Assembly: GCA_945865485.1 (NCBI GenBank)
Contig: CAMBEC010000004.1
Span: 1 to 64,000, forward strand
Direction of reading: 5' to 3'
From: Rickettsia typhi
Lineage (GTDB): Bacteria > Pseudomonadota > Alphaproteobacteria > Rickettsiales > Rickettsiaceae
Length of the DNA: 64,000 nt
A model generated the notes under the pieces. It saw only the letters and a list, made by a program, of their open reading frames with translations, was not told the origin of the DNA and ran no database searches. Numbering within the stretch: the stretch's first letter is position 1; each line of letters starts with the position of its first letter. A program made the position numbers and the translations under genes. This document shows, one piece after another, positions 18,781-28,631 of this stretch.

Positions 18781-19368
18781 ATGGTAAATAAATTATGGTA
18801 CAATGAATATAGTGGATGTATCACTTATCGTAAATTTTTAAAAGAGCTTATTAATAAATATGCCACAAATTTATATCAAGAAGTAGAGGATATTACCCCA
18901 GATAATGTACATAATTTTTTAGAGATTATCTTAAAAAGGTATGCAGAGTATTGCTTCCATACATATACTCTTGATGATATAGGAGATGTTATAGAATATT
19001 ATTTTGGATATGCTTATAAAGATGAATTCCCAGAGCAAAACTATCCTAATTATTCAAATGATGATAGGCGGAGTCTATCGATGTTAATGATAAGTTACTT
19101 TGATCAAAGCGGTTTCATAGGAGCTCTTTTGCCAGAAGATGTACCGGTGTTAATTGACTTTCTTCATACACCTGATAAGAAAATAGTCGAAGCAGGAAGT
19201 AGAATGGATAATTATTTTGACCAATTCGATGATCAGATGCGCTTAGATGAATATTGGCTTCGCTGGGAAACTATAACAAGGCAACGTAAAGAAGCTCTTG
19301 AAAACAATGACCTACTACCAATTCGACCAATGGGTATTACACTTAATCTTTGTTATAAAAATAGATAA
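18781..19368 (+). CDS. Conserved-looking hypothetical protein
   Basis: 195 residues, acidic, rich in aromatic residues (Tyr, Trp, Phe), with no signal peptide and no clear membrane segment. Segments such as DDIGDVIEYYFGYAY and MRLDEYWLRWETITRQRKEAL suggest an alpha-helical globular fold. I do not recognise the family. The ATG at 18781 has no strong ribosome site, but the frame has the codon use of its neighbours and is uninterrupted. It stands alone between the kinase-like gene and the convergent OmpW-like gene. Confidence 0.65.
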   Translation: MVNKLWYNEYSGCITYRKFLKELINKYATNLYQEVEDITPDNVHNFLEIILKRYAEYCFHTYTLDDIGDVIEYYFGYAYKDEFPEQNYPNYSNDDRRSLSMLMISYFDQSGFIGALLPEDVPVLIDFLHTPDKKIVEAGSRMDNYFDQFDDQMRLDEYWLRWETITRQRKEALENNDLLPIRPMGITLNLCYKNR

Positions 19369-19399
19369 CCCAATTTATTCATCCACACTGAACCTGAGA

Positions 19400-20122
19400 T
19401 CAGAACTTAAAGCCAAAGCCAGCAGAAATCACCAGAGGACTCCAGTCTACTTTTGAACGAATATCACTTATAGCAGGGTTATTTGGTCCCAACAAACTCT
19501 TCTTAAATGTAACATTTGATTTCAAGAAATATTTTCTGATATCAAATGTAAATAGCGTATCATCCTTTGAAATGAAATCAACTCCGATCTGTGCTACTGG
19601 GCCATAGCCAGTTGATACCTTAATAGCTTTTGAGCGTGTATACATATATGTTCCGTGAATTCCACCACCAACATAAGGCCTTATTGCTCCAAAAGGCGCT
19701 ACGTGATATTGTATTGTTCCTGCTGCAGGAACAATAATAATTTGATTATTCTTACCACCATTACCAGTACCATCGCCAAGAGATGCTGCTTTACTTAAAG
19801 CCGAACCTTTAACTTTCATCATTCCTATTGCTAGCGATAACTCTGCGGCAAGGTTGTCAGTAAAAAAATAAGTAGTAGCAGTGTCAACTCCGTAACCATG
19901 CTGAACTAGAGAACCAGGCTTCTCCTTTGTTGAAACAGAAGCTGGAAAACCTTTAGGCTTCGATGAAGTAGTAAGGTAAAACCCTCTAAGCTTAAATAGA
20001 AGATCACCTTCATCCTCATAATAATTAGAATAATAATCGCCACTCTTCGCTGCAAAAGATACATTTGCTGATGTTACAAGGGCTGATAAAACGATAACCG
20101 GTATAATTTTAAATATTTTCAT
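19400..20122 (-). CDS. OmpW-like outer-membrane beta-barrel protein
   Basis: 240 residues with a signal peptide (cleavage after SFA, residue 24). Eight or so amphipathic strands follow and the protein ends in the outer-membrane signature phenylalanine (GFGFKF). The centre carries the OmpW-like pattern (PAAGTIQYHVAPFGAIRPYVGGG...GPVAQIGVDFISKDDTLFTFDIRKYFL). OmpW proteins form small hydrophobic-channel barrels. In rickettsiae such barrels are surface exposed. It is transcribed toward the hypothetical gene at 18781 and is divergent from the SAM importer. Confidence 0.82.
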   Translation of the reverse strand: MKIFKIIPVIVLSALVTSANVSFAAKSGDYYSNYYEDEGDLLFKLRGFYLTTSSKPKGFPASVSTKEKPGSLVQHGYGVDTATTYFFTDNLAAELSLAIGMMKVKGSALSKAASLGDGTGNGGKNNQIIIVPAAGTIQYHVAPFGAIRPYVGGGIHGTYMYTRSKAIKVSTGYGPVAQIGVDFISKDDTLFTFDIRKYFLKSNVTFKKSLLGPNNPAISDIRSKVDWSPLVISAGFGFKF

Positions 20123-20354
20123 AAATCCGAATAATCTTAAATTTCTTGCTATAACTCATATTAAGCATTCTATCTGAAACTATGTAGTATTCCATCACGA
20201 AGCTATATATTTGGTTAGAAGAAGCTTCATGAAATCGGTAAGTGTGATTAATACAACATCATTTTTTTGAAAAACTCCTTGCACTAATTCTCAATTTTGT
20301 TATATCCTCCTTCCAACTTTTTAAAAAGATTCTTTGAGTAAATTGAGGTTTGAA

Positions 20355-21239
20355 ATGGATACTAGACTACGTTCTTATTTTATTGGAGTTAGCTGGTTTG
20401 TTCTAAGCTTGGTAAGTAGTTCCATTAACGATGTAATTTCCAAATACACAGGTATGAGGCTTCACAGCTATGAAATTACTTTTTTTAGATTTATGTTTGG
20501 TACTATGACTCTCTTGCCTTTTGTAATGTACTATGGAGTAGCAACTTTAAAAACTTCACGACCAATGGTTCACTTTTTTAGGGGCTTGTTGTTATTTTTA
20601 GGAATGGCTGGATGGACTTATGGCCTAACAATTGCTCCCGTTACTACTGGTACAGTTATCACCTTTACTATCCCAATTTTTGTTCTTGTACTAGGAGTAT
20701 TTTTCCTAAGCGAGAATATTATTTGGCAAAGATGGGTTGTAACTATTGTAGCATTTTGTGGTTTGATAATTACTCTTAATCCAAGCGCATCTGATTTTAA
20801 TCCAGAAGTACTAGTGTTTGTTGGAGCAGCTGTTTTATTTGCGATTCTTGACATAATGAACAAAAAATTTGTGATTAAAGAGACCATGATTAGCATGCTG
20901 TTTTATTCGGCTATGGTTACTGCAGTTCTGGCATGCCCATTTGCATTGCAACACTGGATAACGCCTACACTAGAAGAATTAATTTTACTGTTTGTTCTTG
21001 GAGCAAGTGCTAACTTAATATTATTTTTCCTATTAAAAGCATTCTCGCATGCAGATGCAACAGCCCTTGCGCCATACCGTTATTTTGAACTCGTTGTTTC
21101 CGCAACAATTGCTTATATTGTATTCCACGAAATACCTAAAGAAGCTACGATACTGGGTTCACTAGTTGTTATACCATCAACTTTGTTTATTATTTATTCC
21201 GAAAAAAAAGAACTAGAAAAAAAACAAACAAAAAAATAA
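20355..21239 (+). CDS. sam: EamA/DMT-family S-adenosylmethionine importer
   Basis: 294 residues with ten predicted membrane helices in two EamA repeats. Long stretches agree closely with the Rickettsia prowazekii SAM transporter as I remember it ([43 protein letters not shown]). It imports host SAM, used by methyltransferases such as RsmA. The open frame begins at a TTG at 20334, but ATG 20355 has GAGG 6 nt upstream and gives the normal N-terminus ([15 protein letters not shown]). It is followed on the same strand by an MFS transporter with its own promoter. Confidence 0.9.
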   Translation: MDTRLRSYFIGVSWFVLSLVSSSINDVISKYTGMRLHSYEITFFRFMFGTMTLLPFVMYYGVATLKTSRPMVHFFRGLLLFLGMAGWTYGLTIAPVTTGTVITFTIPIFVLVLGVFFLSENIIWQRWVVTIVAFCGLIITLNPSASDFNPEVLVFVGAAVLFAILDIMNKKFVIKETMISMLFYSAMVTAVLACPFALQHWITPTLEELILLFVLGASANLILFFLLKAFSHADATALAPYRYFELVVSATIAYIVFHEIPKEATILGSLVVIPSTLFIIYSEKKELEKKQTKK

Positions 21240-21257
21240 ATTCACACTCTTAGTGTT

Positions 21258-21286
21258 TTGATTATGTAGTAGAAATCGTTTATCAT
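21258..21286 (+). promoter_or_regulatory. Probable promoter of the ProP-type transporter gene
   Basis: TTGATT (21258-21263), a 17-nt spacer, and TATCAT (21281-21286). The GGGAG ribosome site of the next gene follows 9 nt after the -10 box. Confidence 0.55.
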
Positions 21287-21306
21287 ATGGGAAATGGGAG
21301 TTGGTA

Positions 21307-22596
21307 ATGAATAAAAAGAAATTAGTATTTACCAGCGGCGTAGCTAATACGTTCGAGTGGTATGACTATGCTTTATTTGGACATTTTGCGCCAATTATTG
21401 GAGCCAAATTTTTTCCGGAAAGCGATCCGAGCACAGCCTTACTTCATGCATTTTTAGTATTCGCCATTGGTTATTTAATGAGGCCACTTGGGGGTATATT
21501 TTTTGGTATTATCGGTGATAAATTTGGTCGAAAAATTGCATTAAGCTCAGCAATAATGTGCATGGCCATACCAACTGCAGCGATAGGATTCTTACCAACT
21601 TACGAAACTTGGGGAATCGTTTCAACAGGTTTAATGATTGTTGTACGTATGTTGCAAGGTCTCTCAATGGGAGGAGCGCTTACTGGTTCTGTATCTTTTA
21701 TCATTGAACATACAAACAAAGAAGAGAGAGGCTTTTTTGGTAGCATTTCTATGGCCAGTATTTGTGTAGGAATTTTGCTTGGTTCACTCGTATCATTTCT
21801 TGTAAAAAATATTTTTACTCCAGAACAATTTGATAACTGGGCATGGAGACTGCCTTTCATTATAGGAATAGTTATTTACTTTGTTGGCGTTTATATTAAG
21901 AAACACACACTAGAAACACCTTTGTTTATGGAAGCAAAATATCGAGGCGAAATCATAAATTCACCTCTTAGAATAGCTTTCAAGCATTACTGGTTTGATA
22001 TGATAATTTCTATTTTCATAAATGCTACTGGATCTATTATCTTTTATCTAGAAGCTATATACCTCATTTCATACCTAAAATTAAATCGTGGATTTCCTGA
22101 GTCAGATGTAAGTCACTTGGCTAATTTTTGTTACGTGATAATGATCTTCATTACCCTATTTGCTGGTTGGTTATCTGATAAAATAGGTAGAAGAAAAATC
22201 TTTGTCTTCAATTTGATTTTTATTATCACGGCAACTCCATTTTTGCTAAATGTAATCGAGAATTCTGGTTTTATGGCTGTGGCATTTGCCCAAATTGTGA
22301 TTGCTATTATGGCCGCCACTTATATTGGTCCAGAACCTGCTCTGCAGGCAGAGTTTTATCCAACTTCTATAAGAAATACTGCTTTATCAGTTTCATATAA
22401 TACAGCTGTCAGTATATTTGGTGGCACTACACCTTATGTTATTGAGTCCTTGGTACAAAATACTGGAACTATAACATCAAGTGTTTATTATATAATTGCC
22501 TCTTCTATGCTAGGCTTGGTTGCTTTATATTTTTATAAAGATCGGTCACTAAAAGACTATAAAGTCCGAATCAGTGAAGAAGAAATAAATTTATAA
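21307..22596 (+). CDS. ProP-type MFS transporter (proline/betaine/osmolyte:H+ symporter family)
   Basis: 429 residues with twelve membrane helices. The metabolite:H+ symporter signatures are present: TFEWYDYALFGHF at the N-terminus, the loop 2-3 motif GDKFGRKIAL, a second GWLSDKIGRRKIFV between helices 8 and 9, and AALQAEFYPTSIR-like text near the end. Rickettsiae have several ProP paralogues for importing host solutes. ATG 21307 has GGAG 6 nt upstream; an upstream in-frame TTG at 21301 is less likely. putA follows 27 nt after the stop on the same strand, which suggests proline as a substrate (inference). Confidence 0.88.
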   Translation: MNKKKLVFTSGVANTFEWYDYALFGHFAPIIGAKFFPESDPSTALLHAFLVFAIGYLMRPLGGIFFGIIGDKFGRKIALSSAIMCMAIPTAAIGFLPTYETWGIVSTGLMIVVRMLQGLSMGGALTGSVSFIIEHTNKEERGFFGSISMASICVGILLGSLVSFLVKNIFTPEQFDNWAWRLPFIIGIVIYFVGVYIKKHTLETPLFMEAKYRGEIINSPLRIAFKHYWFDMIISIFINATGSIIFYLEAIYLISYLKLNRGFPESDVSHLANFCYVIMIFITLFAGWLSDKIGRRKIFVFNLIFIITATPFLLNVIENSGFMAVAFAQIVIAIMAATYIGPEPALQAEFYPTSIRNTALSVSYNTAVSIFGGTTPYVIESLVQNTGTITSSVYYIIASSMLGLVALYFYKDRSLKDYKVRISEEEINL

Positions 22597-22623
22597 TTTC
22601 CTAATATTTAGTAGACAAATTTA

Positions 22624-25600
22624 ATGACTTCACAAATCTTCCAAGAACAGGCTCGTAGCGAAAATGAACTGGTAAAAGAACTGCTACCAATGGCTAAACT
22701 GCTTGATGCAGAGCAGCAACGTGTTCTCGCAATGGGCAAGAAATTTGTTACAAAAATAAGAGCTCATAGAGGATTCTCGATGGAAGAATTTCTTCAGCTC
22801 TATAACCTATCCAATGAAGAGGGCGTTGCTATGCTGGGGCTTGCCGAGGGTTTGCTCAGGATTCCGGATTCCAAAGTAAGTGCCGAGCTAATTGCCGATA
22901 AATTATCAAACAAGAATTGGGAATCTTTTCTTTTTAAACGAAGTAAATCAACTAAAACTACTATTGCTTCATTTGGTTTATACTTTTCTGGAAAATTTAC
23001 TGATATTGTTAGGTCCAAAAATGCAATCTCAAAACTTCTTGATAGAATTGGTCAACCAATTTTTGTTAAACTATTAAAAGCAACTATCCTTACTTTAAGC
23101 AAAGAATTTGTCTTTGCAAGTGATATGCACGAGGCCTTAACAAGAAAAATGGCTTTTCCTAACAATAAATTTGCTTTTGATTTACTTGGGGAATCAGCGC
23201 GAACCCATAAGCAAGCTACAATTTATTATAAGCAATATGAAGATGCAATTAAATTGATAGCTAATGACTTTCCTAATACTAGCGAAGCAATTGAAGATAG
23301 GCCAAATCTTTCGGTCAAACTAACTGCTTTGCACCCTCGTTTTGAGCTTGCAAAAATGCAGGAATTAGAAACTGTGCTTTTGCCAAAAGTAGTTTCATTA
23401 GTTGAAAAAATAAGGGATTATAATTTAACAATAACTTTTGATGCAGAAGAAGCTTTTAGGACAGATACATATTTATTATTCCTAACAAAGTTAATCAAAC
23501 ACCCATCATTTAAAGATTTTAATGGTATCGGTTTTGTAGTACAAGCCTATAAAACTAATGCTACACTTGTTGTTCAATACTTTATTAATCTTGCTAAAGA
23601 CATTGGAAAAAGAATTTCAATAAGATTAGTAAAAGGTGCATATTGGGACTCAGAAATTAAACGCGCTCAAGAGCTTGGTCTTAAATACTATCCGGTGTTT
23701 ACAGTAAAGGATTATACCGACTTAAGCTACATAGCTTGTGCACGAAAATTATTAGAAAATACTGAGTTCATTTATCCTCAATTTGCGACACATAATGCAG
23801 TTACAGCAGCAACTATAATTGAGATTGCCGGTGATAAAAAATTCGAATTTCAAAAACTCTATGGTATGGGTAATGCTCTCCATAAAGAGCTTGAAAACCA
23901 TAGAAACGTTAGAATTTATTCACCCGTTGGAACCACACAAGATTTGCTGGCTTATCTTATGCGCAGAATGCTGGAGAATGGCGCATCTGCGAACTTTGTC
24001 AGTAAGGTAAACTCAAGTGAAATTCCGATTAATGAAATTGTATATGACGTAAGTGATAAAGTGCTTGGCATTTTAGACCGTGACAATAAAATTATTTTAC
24101 CAGAAAAAATATATCCAAACAGGAAGAATGCTATGGGCTATGATTTAGGTTACAAAAGTAACTATGATTACATACAAGAAAAAGTAACAAGCTATTTTGA
24201 TAAGGTACATAATGTAGGTTCAGTCATAGATGGCAAAGAAATAATTATTGATAAGCATAGTAATGATGGATTTTGTCCAGCAAAAAATGCTCAGAAATTT
24301 TCATCAACTTCAAATGCTGTTGAGGGAGAAATAAAAGCCGCTATCGATTCTTCTAGCAACGAGTTTGAAAATTGGACCAGTCTTAGTGTAGGACAAAGAG
24401 CAAATATTTTGGAAAAAATTGCACAATCCTTTGAAGATAACAAGTTTGAACTATATGCGATATTAATAAAAGAAGCTGGTAAGTCGATCCATGATGCAAT
24501 AAATGAAGTAATCGAAGCAATCGATTTTTGTCGTTATTATGCTAATGAAGCACGAGTAATAATGGCTGAAAGAAAACTCCCAGGGGCGACTGGCGAGCGC
24601 AACACTTTAAGCATGCATGGACGTGGTGTATTTTTATGTATTAGCCCATGGAACTTCCCATTTGCAATTTTCGTTGGTCAAATTGTTGCTGCTCTTGTTT
24701 CTGGCAATACCGTCATTGCCAAACCTTCTACACAAACACCTGTTATTGCTAATTTTGCCGTTAAACTAATGCATAAAGCTGGGGTGCCAAAATCTGCATT
24801 ACAGCTAGTAATTTCACCTTCTTCTAACATAAGCAAATTTGTAATTGCAGATGAGAGAATTGCCGGAGTAGTTTTTACTGGGTCATGTTCTGCAGCTCAA
24901 TCAATCAATTCCGTTCTTGCCACCAGAAGCTACGGTATAGTCCCTCTAATTGCTGAAACTGGTGGACAAAATGCAATGATTGTTGATAGTTCTGCTCTTC
25001 TTGAGCAAGTTACAGACGACGTGCTGACATCTTCTTTCTATTCTGCAGGACAGAGATGTTCAGCTCTTAGAATGCTGTACGTTCAGGAAGAAATATACGA
25101 TGGATTACTTGAGATGATCAAGGGTGCTACTGAATTGCTAAAAGTTGGTGATACTTCTGATTTTAGTATAGATATTGGTCCAGTAATTGATAAGAAGGCA
25201 CAAGATGCTTTAGAACATCATATCCAAGATATGACTACTAAAGGATTTAAAATATTTGCTCACCCGCAAGCAGGAGCTGTAAAGGATGGACATTATTTCT
25301 ATCCTCACATCATTGAAGTAAAATCAATTAATGATATTCCTGATGAAAAATTTGGTCCTATACTTCACATTACAAAATTTAAATCAAAAAATTTAGATAA
25401 GGTAATTGATGAAATAAATAATTGTGGTTTCGGACTAACATTTGGGATTCACTCCCGTATTGAAGAAAAAATTGAATATATCCGAACTAGAATGAAGGTA
25501 GGCAATATTTATGCTAATCGCTCTATCGTTGGAGCAAAAGTAGAATCTCAACCATTTGGAGGACAAAATAAATCTGGAACAGGCTTTAAAGCTGGTGGAC

Positions 25601-25689
25601 CTCATTACCTACTTCGCTTTATGACTGAGCGCACAACGACGGTTAATATGACTGCGTTCGGTGGTAATGTAGAGCTGCTAAATGGTTAG
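22624..25689 (+). CDS. putA: Bifunctional proline dehydrogenase / P5C dehydrogenase PutA
   Basis: 1021 residues. The N-terminal half is the FAD TIM-barrel proline dehydrogenase (motifs RPNLSVKLTALHPRFE, ITFDAEEAFR, RLVKGAYWDSEIKRAQ, YSPVGTTQDLLAYLMRRMLENGA). The C-terminal half is the NAD-dependent aldehyde dehydrogenase, with LCISPWNFPFAIF, FTGS, ETGGQNAMIVD and the catalytic Cys in GQRCSALR. No ribbon-helix-helix DNA-binding domain is present, so it is enzyme only. It oxidises proline to glutamate, feeding electrons to quinone and carbon to the TCA cycle, a known energy route for rickettsiae. A ProP-type importer lies directly upstream. Confidence 0.96.
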   Translation: MTSQIFQEQARSENELVKELLPMAKLLDAEQQRVLAMGKKFVTKIRAHRGFSMEEFLQLYNLSNEEGVAMLGLAEGLLRIPDSKVSAELIADKLSNKNWESFLFKRSKSTKTTIASFGLYFSGKFTDIVRSKNAISKLLDRIGQPIFVKLLKATILTLSKEFVFASDMHEALTRKMAFPNNKFAFDLLGESARTHKQATIYYKQYEDAIKLIANDFPNTSEAIEDRPNLSVKLTALHPRFELAKMQELETVLLPKVVSLVEKIRDYNLTITFDAEEAFRTDTYLLFLTKLIKHPSFKDFNGIGFVVQAYKTNATLVVQYFINLAKDIGKRISIRLVKGAYWDSEIKRAQELGLKYYPVFTVKDYTDLSYIACARKLLENTEFIYPQFATHNAVTAATIIEIAGDKKFEFQKLYGMGNALHKELENHRNVRIYSPVGTTQDLLAYLMRRMLENGASANFVSKVNSSEIPINEIVYDVSDKVLGILDRDNKIILPEKIYPNRKNAMGYDLGYKSNYDYIQEKVTSYFDKVHNVGSVIDGKEIIIDKHSNDGFCPAKNAQKFSSTSNAVEGEIKAAIDSSSNEFENWTSLSVGQRANILEKIAQSFEDNKFELYAILIKEAGKSIHDAINEVIEAIDFCRYYANEARVIMAERKLPGATGERNTLSMHGRGVFLCISPWNFPFAIFVGQIVAALVSGNTVIAKPSTQTPVIANFAVKLMHKAGVPKSALQLVISPSSNISKFVIADERIAGVVFTGSCSAAQSINSVLATRSYGIVPLIAETGGQNAMIVDSSALLEQVTDDVLTSSFYSAGQRCSALRMLYVQEEIYDGLLEMIKGATELLKVGDTSDFSIDIGPVIDKKAQDALEHHIQDMTTKGFKIFAHPQAGAVKDGHYFYPHIIEVKSINDIPDEKFGPILHITKFKSKNLDKVIDEINNCGFGLTFGIHSRIEEKIEYIRTRMKVGNIYANRSIVGAKVESQPFGGQNKSGTGFKAGGPHYLLRFMTERTTTVNMTAFGGNVELLNG

Positions 25690-25699
25690 GATCAACTAT

Positions 25700-26398
25700 C
25701 TAAACTTCAATAGCAAGTAGGGAATAAATTGAGAAATAGTGAGAGGTACTACCTCCAAGAACAAAAAGGTGCCAAATTGAATGGTTAAATGGTAATTTCT
25801 CCCAAAGGTAAAATATTACACCGATGGTGTAGAACAAGCCTCCAGCAATTAGTAAATACATACTCCTTGTGGAAATATTAACGAATAACTTATCTAGGAC
25901 GATTACCACTAACCATCCCATTAGCAAATAATTCATAAATGCTAGCTTCTGCAATATTTTGTTTTTACTGAATTTAAAAATACAGCTCACAATAACCAAC
26001 CCCCAGATTACTTTTATCATTATCAATCCAACAGGACCTTCTATTCCTATTAGCATTAAAGGGGAATAGGTACCAGCTATTAAGAAGTATATAGATAGAT
26101 GATCAATCTTTTTAAAAAACTTATTAAATTTTGTATTAGCAAAGGAGTGATAAAGTGTCGATGCAAGATAGAGAGCTACTAAAGTACTACCAAAAACTAT
26201 ATAGCTCACTAAATGCAAGTATGTACCTTTAGAACTAGCTTGTTGATAAAGAACAACAAGGCCTATTATGCTTAGTAAAGTACCAACACCATGTGTTATG
26301 ATATTAAGTAGCTCTTCTTTAAATCCGTATTCAGAAATACGGATTTTTGTTATATCTTGTGTTATTTGGTTAGTGTGATTTTTATTCATGCTGCCCAT
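25700..26398 (-). CDS. Hemolysin III / PAQR-family membrane protein
   Basis: 232 residues with seven predicted membrane helices and the family's three conserved sites: STLYHSF (His in helix 2), DHLSIYFLIAGTYSPL, and the C-terminal HLFVLGGSTSHYFSI with metal-binding histidines. PAQR proteins bind zinc and are thought to be ceramidase-like hydrolases; the name hemolysin is historical. The start is ATG 26398 or 26389. It ends 10 nt from the convergent putA stop with no visible terminator between. Confidence 0.88.
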   Translation of the reverse strand: MGSMNKNHTNQITQDITKIRISEYGFKEELLNIITHGVGTLLSIIGLVVLYQQASSKGTYLHLVSYIVFGSTLVALYLASTLYHSFANTKFNKFFKKIDHLSIYFLIAGTYSPLMLIGIEGPVGLIMIKVIWGLVIVSCIFKFSKNKILQKLAFMNYLLMGWLVVIVLDKLFVNISTRSMYLLIAGGLFYTIGVIFYLWEKLPFNHSIWHLFVLGGSTSHYFSIYSLLAIEV

Positions 26399-26450
26399 TG
26401 TCTGCTCTTTTCTAATTTATTGCAAGCATTAAAAAATGGTAATGTTTTTC

Positions 26451-26864
26451 TTATGGCTGCTCTATCAAATTTTCAAGAGATTGCTGACAGACTCCATATT
26501 CTTTCCAAGAACATCCATGGCAAGCTGTATGAAACTTCTCCACGCTCATGTTTTTTTTAATATGTTCTTTTGCCTGTTTCCAAGTAAAAATATCACCTAC
26601 TTTAAGTGACAAAGCAGCGGAGTGTGCAGCATCTAGCTTGCTGATTTTATCTTGTGTTTTGCAAACTATTTCATCAATTTTGTTTGGGCACGCAGAGCAA
26701 ATGCTATCCATAAATTGAACTACTTCAATTTGCGTTTCTTCATTGTCGTTTAGTTGTTGGGCTATTTTTTTGTAATTGCGGACAAAACCCAAAGAGTACC
26801 CTTTGCCCCGAAAGCCTAGGGTACACATAAAATGATGCGGTCTAAACTTTATTTTTTCTGCCAT
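26451..26864 (-). CDS. DUF1284-family cysteine-rich protein
   Basis: 137 residues starting [24 protein letters not shown], the hallmark RPHH...C...G start of DUF1284. More cysteines follow at CSACPN (about 80-84), [13 protein letters not shown] and VCQQS, a spacing suited to an Fe-S cluster or zinc. The function is not known. It overlaps the 3' end of bioY by 16 nt, so the two are almost certainly co-transcribed and translationally coupled. That raises the possibility of a role linked to biotin uptake or to a biotin-dependent step, but this is only context. Confidence 0.82.
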   Translation of the reverse strand: MAEKIKFRPHHFMCTLGFRGKGYSLGFVRNYKKIAQQLNDNEETQIEVVQFMDSICSACPNKIDEIVCKTQDKISKLDAAHSAALSLKVGDIFTWKQAKEHIKKNMSVEKFHTACHGCSWKEYGVCQQSLENLIEQP

Positions 26865-27403
26865 GAACTATGCTTTTTTAACAATTTCACAGAAGAAGCC
26901 GTAAAAATTGCTTTAACGATACCGGGAATAATAAATGGATATAAACCAAGCTCAAGCGCTTTCTCGCTACCAACAAAAAACGCAAGCTGAGGCACACCGA
27001 TTACAAACAAGCATGCAGAACCAATCGCACTGTAGATTACTAGTTTTATCCAGCTATCTTCACCAAATTTCTCACGCATATTAGTTACTAGATATACACA
27101 TAACATCATACCTAATATATATCCTCCAGTAGGACCAACTAAAACATGAGCACCACCACTAAAACCAGAAAAAACCGGAACACCCATAGCACCAAGGCTA
27201 ACAAAGCCAACCATAGATGCAAAAGCTTCCTTTTTCTCATAACATAGTGCTATAATCAAAACACCAACACTATATAGAGTTATCGGTACTGGTCCTATTG
27301 GTATCTGCACTTGTGCAGATAGAAAGATAAGCAATATTCCAAGTGCTACTCTAAGCACTCTATAATTGGTTATAGACTGAATTTTATTAGATAAGACCCG
27401 CAT
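26849..27403 (-). CDS. bioY: Biotin transporter substrate-binding component BioY
   Basis: 184 residues with six membrane helices and the BioY signatures ([22 protein letters not shown] near the N-terminus, [15 protein letters not shown] in the centre). It captures biotin with high affinity and can work alone or with a shared ECF energising module. ATG 27403 is preceded by AAGAGG with 5-nt spacing. A GTG two codons earlier is less likely. Neither bioM/bioN nor biotin-synthesis genes are nearby, consistent with scavenging biotin from the host. Confidence 0.92.
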   Translation of the reverse strand: MRVLSNKIQSITNYRVLRVALGILLIFLSAQVQIPIGPVPITLYSVGVLIIALCYEKKEAFASMVGFVSLGAMGVPVFSGFSGGAHVLVGPTGGYILGMMLCVYLVTNMREKFGEDSWIKLVIYSAIGSACLFVIGVPQLAFFVGSEKALELGLYPFIIPGIVKAIFTASSVKLLKKHSSWQKK

Positions 27404-27489
27404 AAGCACCTCTTAATATATATGAAAAATTATAGACGAATTCTATATACGTAATCACGATCTGTCAAATACTTGGCTATATTGACCTT

Positions 27490-28593
27490 TTAACGATGTC
27501 GTTTTTTGGAGTTTGGGCGCTTATGTTTCTTTTTACTTTGTGGTTTTGTTTTTGTTTGTACTAATTTCTTTCCAATTTCTTTTGCTTTATCTACTGTACC
27601 CTCTTGGGCTTGTCCCTTAACAGGTTTTGATATTTTGTTATTAACAGATTTTGTACTCGCTTCTGGTAAAAATGTCTTTAATTGATCTAAATTATTATAC
27701 TTAGAGAAAGGGTCGTGAGCTTTGACAAAATCTTTAGTATAATTCTTAACCGTTCCTACCACCCCTCTTGTATCTTGAATTACCTTTTCAGTTTTAAGGA
27801 CTTCTTGTTTAGCAACCTCAAAGGCGGCAATAACTTCTTCAGCCTTTGCTCCACGAAATGATCCTTCATTCACCATTTTTTGAATAGCTAAGGTTTGTAT
27901 CCTTTGCTCTCTTGTAGCTTGTGCAAGCTCAATTAAATCATTATAACCAGGGGTATCTGGTTTATTTCGTTCTTTATCAATATTTTGTTTAAACTGCAGG
28001 CCTATTTCTTCTTTGGTTGCTTGTTTTTTACTTTCACCATAAAGACCAAAAGCAGCTTTTCCTACCTTAGCTGCCCCTATAAGAGAAGGTGCAAGAACTG
28101 CGCTAGACACATTTTTAACAACATCTACTGAATTTTTAAGTAAAGCTTTGCCATAAGAACTAATACTTACAGGTGAATTAGGTGTTGTTTCTATGTATCT
28201 TTCAGTTAAAGAAGCTTGGTTACTCCTGCTCGGAACGTACAACTTATCTTGTAAAATTCTAGAAAGCGATGGTTCATTCTTAAGTAACTCATCCTGCCTA
28301 TCTTGCGCGTTTCTATTTTTTGTTAAAAGTGAGTTTTCTTTTTTTAATAGTCGAAGAGTTCTAGTGTCCGAAGTGTCCATGGCAGCACCTACCGCAACGG
28401 CTCCAAGTCCAACTATAGTTGCAGGAACAGCTGCTACAGTAGCACTTGCAAGCACGGTAACTACGCCTATAGTACGGCCGACTGCACTGCCAGTAACTAT
28501 TTTAACAGGTGCCGAGTCCTTTACGTAGTTAAAAGTATTTTTTAGAGTTGTTAAACCCCATGATTCAGGGCCTTCTTCTGGTGATTTAGACAT
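27490..28593 (-). CDS. Unknown protein with hydrophobic N-region and highly basic tail
   Basis: 367 residues. Residues about 32-70 are rich in Ala, Val, Gly and Thr and could form one or two membrane helices (GVVTVLASATVAAVPATIVG...). A second small-residue-rich stretch lies near 165-185. The middle is charged and helical. The last 35 residues are extremely basic (TKTKPQSKKKHKRPNSKKRH). No domain is recognised and no cleavable signal peptide is obvious. The composition is that of a candidate secreted effector, with the tail as a possible nucleic-acid-binding or nuclear-localisation signal; this is a guess. It stands alone with an ATG at 28593. Confidence 0.65.
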   Translation of the reverse strand: MSKSPEEGPESWGLTTLKNTFNYVKDSAPVKIVTGSAVGRTIGVVTVLASATVAAVPATIVGLGAVAVGAAMDTSDTRTLRLLKKENSLLTKNRNAQDRQDELLKNEPSLSRILQDKLYVPSRSNQASLTERYIETTPNSPVSISSYGKALLKNSVDVVKNVSSAVLAPSLIGAAKVGKAAFGLYGESKKQATKEEIGLQFKQNIDKERNKPDTPGYNDLIELAQATREQRIQTLAIQKMVNEGSFRGAKAEEVIAAFEVAKQEVLKTEKVIQDTRGVVGTVKNYTKDFVKAHDPFSKYNNLDQLKTFLPEASTKSVNNKISKPVKGQAQEGTVDKAKEIGKKLVQTKTKPQSKKKHKRPNSKKRHR

Positions 28594-28631
28594 ATATTTA
28601 ACATTTCTACTTAATTAAAAAGTATGGACAG

